A program made the position numbers and the translations under genes. From Mycolicibacterium vaccae NBRC 14118 = CIP 105934 (GTDB lineage Bacteria > Actinomycetota > Actinomycetes > Mycobacteriales > Mycobacteriaceae): 64,000 bases of DNA. Below the pieces are notes generated by a model. That model was not told where the DNA came from, did no database searches, and saw nothing but the letters and a program-made list of their open reading frames with translations. This document shows positions 61,716-64,000 of this stretch, in pieces. The stretch is taken from the NCBI RefSeq assembly GCF_001552715.1, contig NZ_BCRS01000004.1:1-64000 (forward strand), given 5' to 3'. Each line of letters opens with the position of its first letter. The stretch's first letter is position 1.

Positions 61716-62915
61716 TCATCGATCCGAGGTGACCGCGTCGTTGCTGCGCAGCGGCGGCAGCACGGCAGGTAGGACAAGGCGGCGACGCATCCGGCTGCTC
61801 GACACGCGGAACAGGTGACCGTGGGTGGCGACGTTGCCGCGGAGGTCGTCGCGCCCGGTCAGGTAGGTCCAGCGGTGACGTTCGGGCAGGTCGAAGAACT
61901 GCTCGAAGAAGCCGGGGACCTCGCCTGGCGGCATCCGCAGGAGTGCCTCCAGCCCAATGCGCCGCAGGTGGTGGACCGCCCGTGCGGCGGGTGGCCACAC
62001 CGCTGACTGCGCGGCTGCGAGCGCGCGATCCGGGCCGTCAGGCAGGTGGGCGGCAAGGGCGTCGGCCACCCGTGGGGCCAGCGTCAACGACGACGCCAGG
62101 CTGAACCCGGTTGCCGGGTGGATCAGGGGCGCGGCCGCACCGAACCCGAGAACGTCGTGCCCGCGGTGGCGCGGATGGTCGACACGGAACGAAACCTTCT
62201 CACTGCGAGCATCGTCTGTCGGCCGGACGTCGTGGACCGCGAGGCGGGCGTGCAGCCGTCGCCGCAGTGTCGCCAGCGGCAGCCCGGGCCGACGCGCCAA
62301 CGACGTCTCCTCCAGAAGCACCCGGCCGCCACCGAGCGGAACCGCGTAGAGGAACGTCGGCCAGCCCGCCTCGCCGTGATCGGGGCGCCAGTCCATGAAC
62401 AGGGCATCGCCGGTCGCGACCAACGGCGCTGCCGTGTCTTCGTCGACGATCAGTCCGTACGCGGTCTGTTCAGCGGGTGTGCCCCCGGGCGAGGAGCGGT
62501 CCAGCGGACGCCACCGGCCGCCGGCATCCACGACGACCGAGGCCCGCAGGTGCGTTCCGTCGGCCAGCGCCACCACACCCCGCTCCGGGGACCCGACAGC
62601 GCGCCCGCTGTGAACCTGCACCCCGGTCAGCTGCCCGGCGAGGTGCGCCTGGAGGGCAGGCACGTCGAGGACGGCGTAGTCCCATCCCAGCCGGTGCTCC
62701 GTCACCGCGATCACCCGGCCGGACGCGCGCGCCGCGACCACGGAGGCCGGCAGATCGGCCGGAAGCTCCCGGTCCCACATGCCGTAGGTCGCCATCCAGG
62801 GCCGTTCCGGGGCCGGGTCGAGCAGCCCGGTGACCAGTCCGCGCCGTCCGCACGCCGCCGCCAGCGCCAGCCCCGCCGGTCCGCCCCCGACGACCAAAAC
62901 GTCCATGCGTCCCAT
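61716..62915 (-). CDS. lycopene cyclase family protein (CrtL type)
   Basis: A 399-residue flavoprotein of the lycopene beta-cyclase family, which closes rings on lycopene in carotenoid synthesis. The dinucleotide motif VVGGGPAGLALA is near residue 7, WMATYGMWDREL near 40 is the cyclase-typical segment after the cofactor site, and FLYAVPLGGGRVLLEET near 192 and FGAAAPLIHPATGFSLASS near 270 match the family's later motifs. ATG 62915 follows AGAAGG; a second ATG at 62906 is possible. No crtE, crtB or crtI genes are nearby, so the rest of a carotenoid pathway, if present, is elsewhere. Confidence 0.88.
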   Translation of the reverse strand: MGRMDVLVVGGGPAGLALAAACGRRGLVTGLLDPAPERPWMATYGMWDRELPADLPASVVAARASGRVIAVTEHRLGWDYAVLDVPALQAHLAGQLTGVQVHSGRAVGSPERGVVALADGTHLRASVVVDAGGRWRPLDRSSPGGTPAEQTAYGLIVDEDTAAPLVATGDALFMDWRPDHGEAGWPTFLYAVPLGGGRVLLEETSLARRPGLPLATLRRRLHARLAVHDVRPTDDARSEKVSFRVDHPRHRGHDVLGFGAAAPLIHPATGFSLASSLTLAPRVADALAAHLPDGPDRALAAAQSAVWPPAARAVHHLRRIGLEALLRMPPGEVPGFFEQFFDLPERHRWTYLTGRDDLRGNVATHGHLFRVSSSRMRRRLVLPAVLPPLRSNDAVTSDR

Positions 62916-63084
62916 CGTGCCTTCTCGCGCCGGACCCGATGGAGTGGGTCGCCCCGAGGAATGCGTCGCTCACCACCACAGATGGTCGACGAGTGGACAT
63001 CGCCAAAACCAGTTCGTAACCTGTCCCACGCGTAGCAATTCGGGCCAGGATCGGTCCTCACAGCGAAGGATCGTGACAATCCGT

Positions 63085-64000
63085 ATGACCCCGGTACGCC
63101 ACTCACTACGGCGAACGGTGTGCGGTGCTGCGGCCGCGGTCCTGGTGTTGGCCACATCGGTGGGCGCGGTGCACGCGGATCCCGCGGCCGACGCCCTGGC
63201 CAGGCTCAACGAGTTGTCCGGTCAGGCACTGCAGACCCGCGAGGCCGTCACGAACGCCCAACGCGACGTCGACGCCGGACTGGCTGCCCAGACCGCGGCC
63301 GAGGACCGCCACCGCGCCGACATGGAGGCCGTCGCAGTCGCGAACGCCCAGCTTGTGCCCTATCAGGCGGCGGTCGACCGGGTCGCGGCGATGGCTTACA
63401 CGAGCGGCCGGGACGGCAACGCGGCGGCGGTGCTGACCGCGGCCTCGCCGCAACAGCTGCTCGACAGGTTGTCGCTGCAGCGGGTGATCGCCGCGACGAC
63501 GGCCGAACAGATGACGGCATTTCGAGCAACGCGTGAGCGTGCGGCCGCCGCCGCCCAGGATTCGGAGAGATCGGCCGCCGACGCCCGCGCCGCGGCCGAG
63601 CACGCGGCCGCAGTGCGCGCGGAGTTGCAGGCCAAATTGAGCGAGCTGCTGCGTCAGATCGCCGCCGCCGAGGCGCAGTATGCGGCGCTGACACCCCAGC
63701 AGCAGGCGATCGTCAACAGCGCTCCTCCGCCGCCGGCCGCGATGCCCGGCATGCCTCCCGGCGACGTCGCGCCGCCCCCGGCGGCTGCCGTCCCGGACTC
63801 CCCGGAGGCGTTGCCGATGGGTGTCGCGCGAGAGGTCGGTCTGCAGCCCAACGCCATCCTGGCCGCCAGGGCCGTCAGCCAGCAGTTCCCACAGATCGCC
63901 AACATCGGCGGCGTCCGCCCGGACTCGAAGCCGTGGCATCCGAGCGGACTGGCGATCGACATCATGATCCCGAACCACAACAGCCCCGAGGGCATCGCGC
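63085..64000 (+). CDS. exported coiled-coil protein with peptidase-like C-terminal domain (partial)
   Basis: Open from ATG 63085 to the right edge (305 codons, incomplete). A signal peptide (basic start, hydrophobic core) ends AVHA, with cleavage after residue 31. Residues about 35-205 are Ala/Gln/Glu/Arg-rich helix with heptad-like spacing, a coiled coil as in peptidoglycan-hydrolase regulators such as RipA/RipC. A Pro-rich linker (about 212-245) leads to a domain containing IANIGGVRPDSKPWHPSGLAI (in part), which resembles mycobacterial exported proteins of the M15-like/RipA-associated kind. The fold assignment is tentative and the end is missing. GTG 63073 is an alternative start. Confidence 0.78.
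   Translation, partial: MTPVRHSLRRTVCGAAAAVLVLATSVGAVHADPAADALARLNELSGQALQTREAVTNAQRDVDAGLAAQTAAEDRHRADMEAVAVANAQLVPYQAAVDRVAAMAYTSGRDGNAAAVLTAASPQQLLDRLSLQRVIAATTAEQMTAFRATRERAAAAAQDSERSAADARAAAEHAAAVRAELQAKLSELLRQIAAAEAQYAALTPQQQAIVNSAPPPPAAMPGMPPGDVAPPPAAAVPDSPEALPMGVAREVGLQPNAILAARAVSQQFPQIANIGGVRPDSKPWHPSGLAIDIMIPNHNSPEGIA

Overview
The window looks like a chromosomal segment of a fast-growing member of the Mycobacteriaceae (Mycolicibacterium type). The DNA is GC-rich and genes often start with GTG. Typical mycobacterial families are present: an LppW-like lipoprotein, a PdxS very like the mycobacterial SnzP, an MpaB/DUF2236 oxygenase, many TetR/SDR pairs, and a class III adenylate cyclase. 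I saw no rRNA, tRNA, CRISPR array, insertion sequence or phage gene. The species call is inference.

Region 1 (1-24.8 kb) is accessory nitrogen-compound catabolism. It opens with the 3' end of a class III aminotransferase, followed by an MFS transporter, an amidase and a cupin. Acetyl-CoA synthetase (acs) lies on the opposite strand. A catabolic block follows: a trimethylamine-dehydrogenase-type flavoprotein, a Baeyer-Villiger-like monooxygenase, a class III aminotransferase, an aldehyde dehydrogenase, a PucR regulator, a large N,N-dimethylformamidase-like hydrolase divergent from it, and a second aldehyde dehydrogenase. Then come a PPOX-fold protein, a second PucR regulator divergent from a D-amino-acid dehydrogenase and RidA, and an unpaired pdxS that could supply PLP to the aminotransferases. 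Read together: import, amide hydrolysis, amine oxidation or transamination, aldehyde oxidation, and acetate activation.

Region 2 (25-28.9 kb) is bounded by a 101-bp direct repeat (about 91% identical). One copy is the 3' end of an intact 46-codon gene; the other is a truncated relic. Between them lie an alpha/beta-hydrolase relic, a TupA-like ATP-grasp protein, an adenylate cyclase and a 2,6-dihydroxypyridine-hydroxylase-like monooxygenase.

Region 3 (28.9-36.6 kb) is a DeoR-controlled sugar locus: lipoprotein binding protein, double ATPase, permease, FGGY kinase and an M81 (MlrC-type) metallopeptidase.

Region 4 (36.9-53.6 kb) holds an O-methyltransferase, an MpaB-type oxygenase, a 5'-truncated aldo/keto reductase, SDR/TetR pairs with clear operators, SurE-PfkB, a LuxR-type response regulator divergent from a GlsB-type membrane protein, a hemerythrin protein, a lactate permease with an FAD-linked oxidase, an FAD monooxygenase/TetR pair, and an orphan PIN protein.

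Region 5 (53.6-64 kb) has a three-gene operon (small lipoprotein, sedolisin-family protease, zinc-ribbon membrane protein), a TetR with two SDRs, an LppW-like penicillin-interacting-fold lipoprotein, an isolated lycopene cyclase, and the start of an exported coiled-coil protein that runs off the window.
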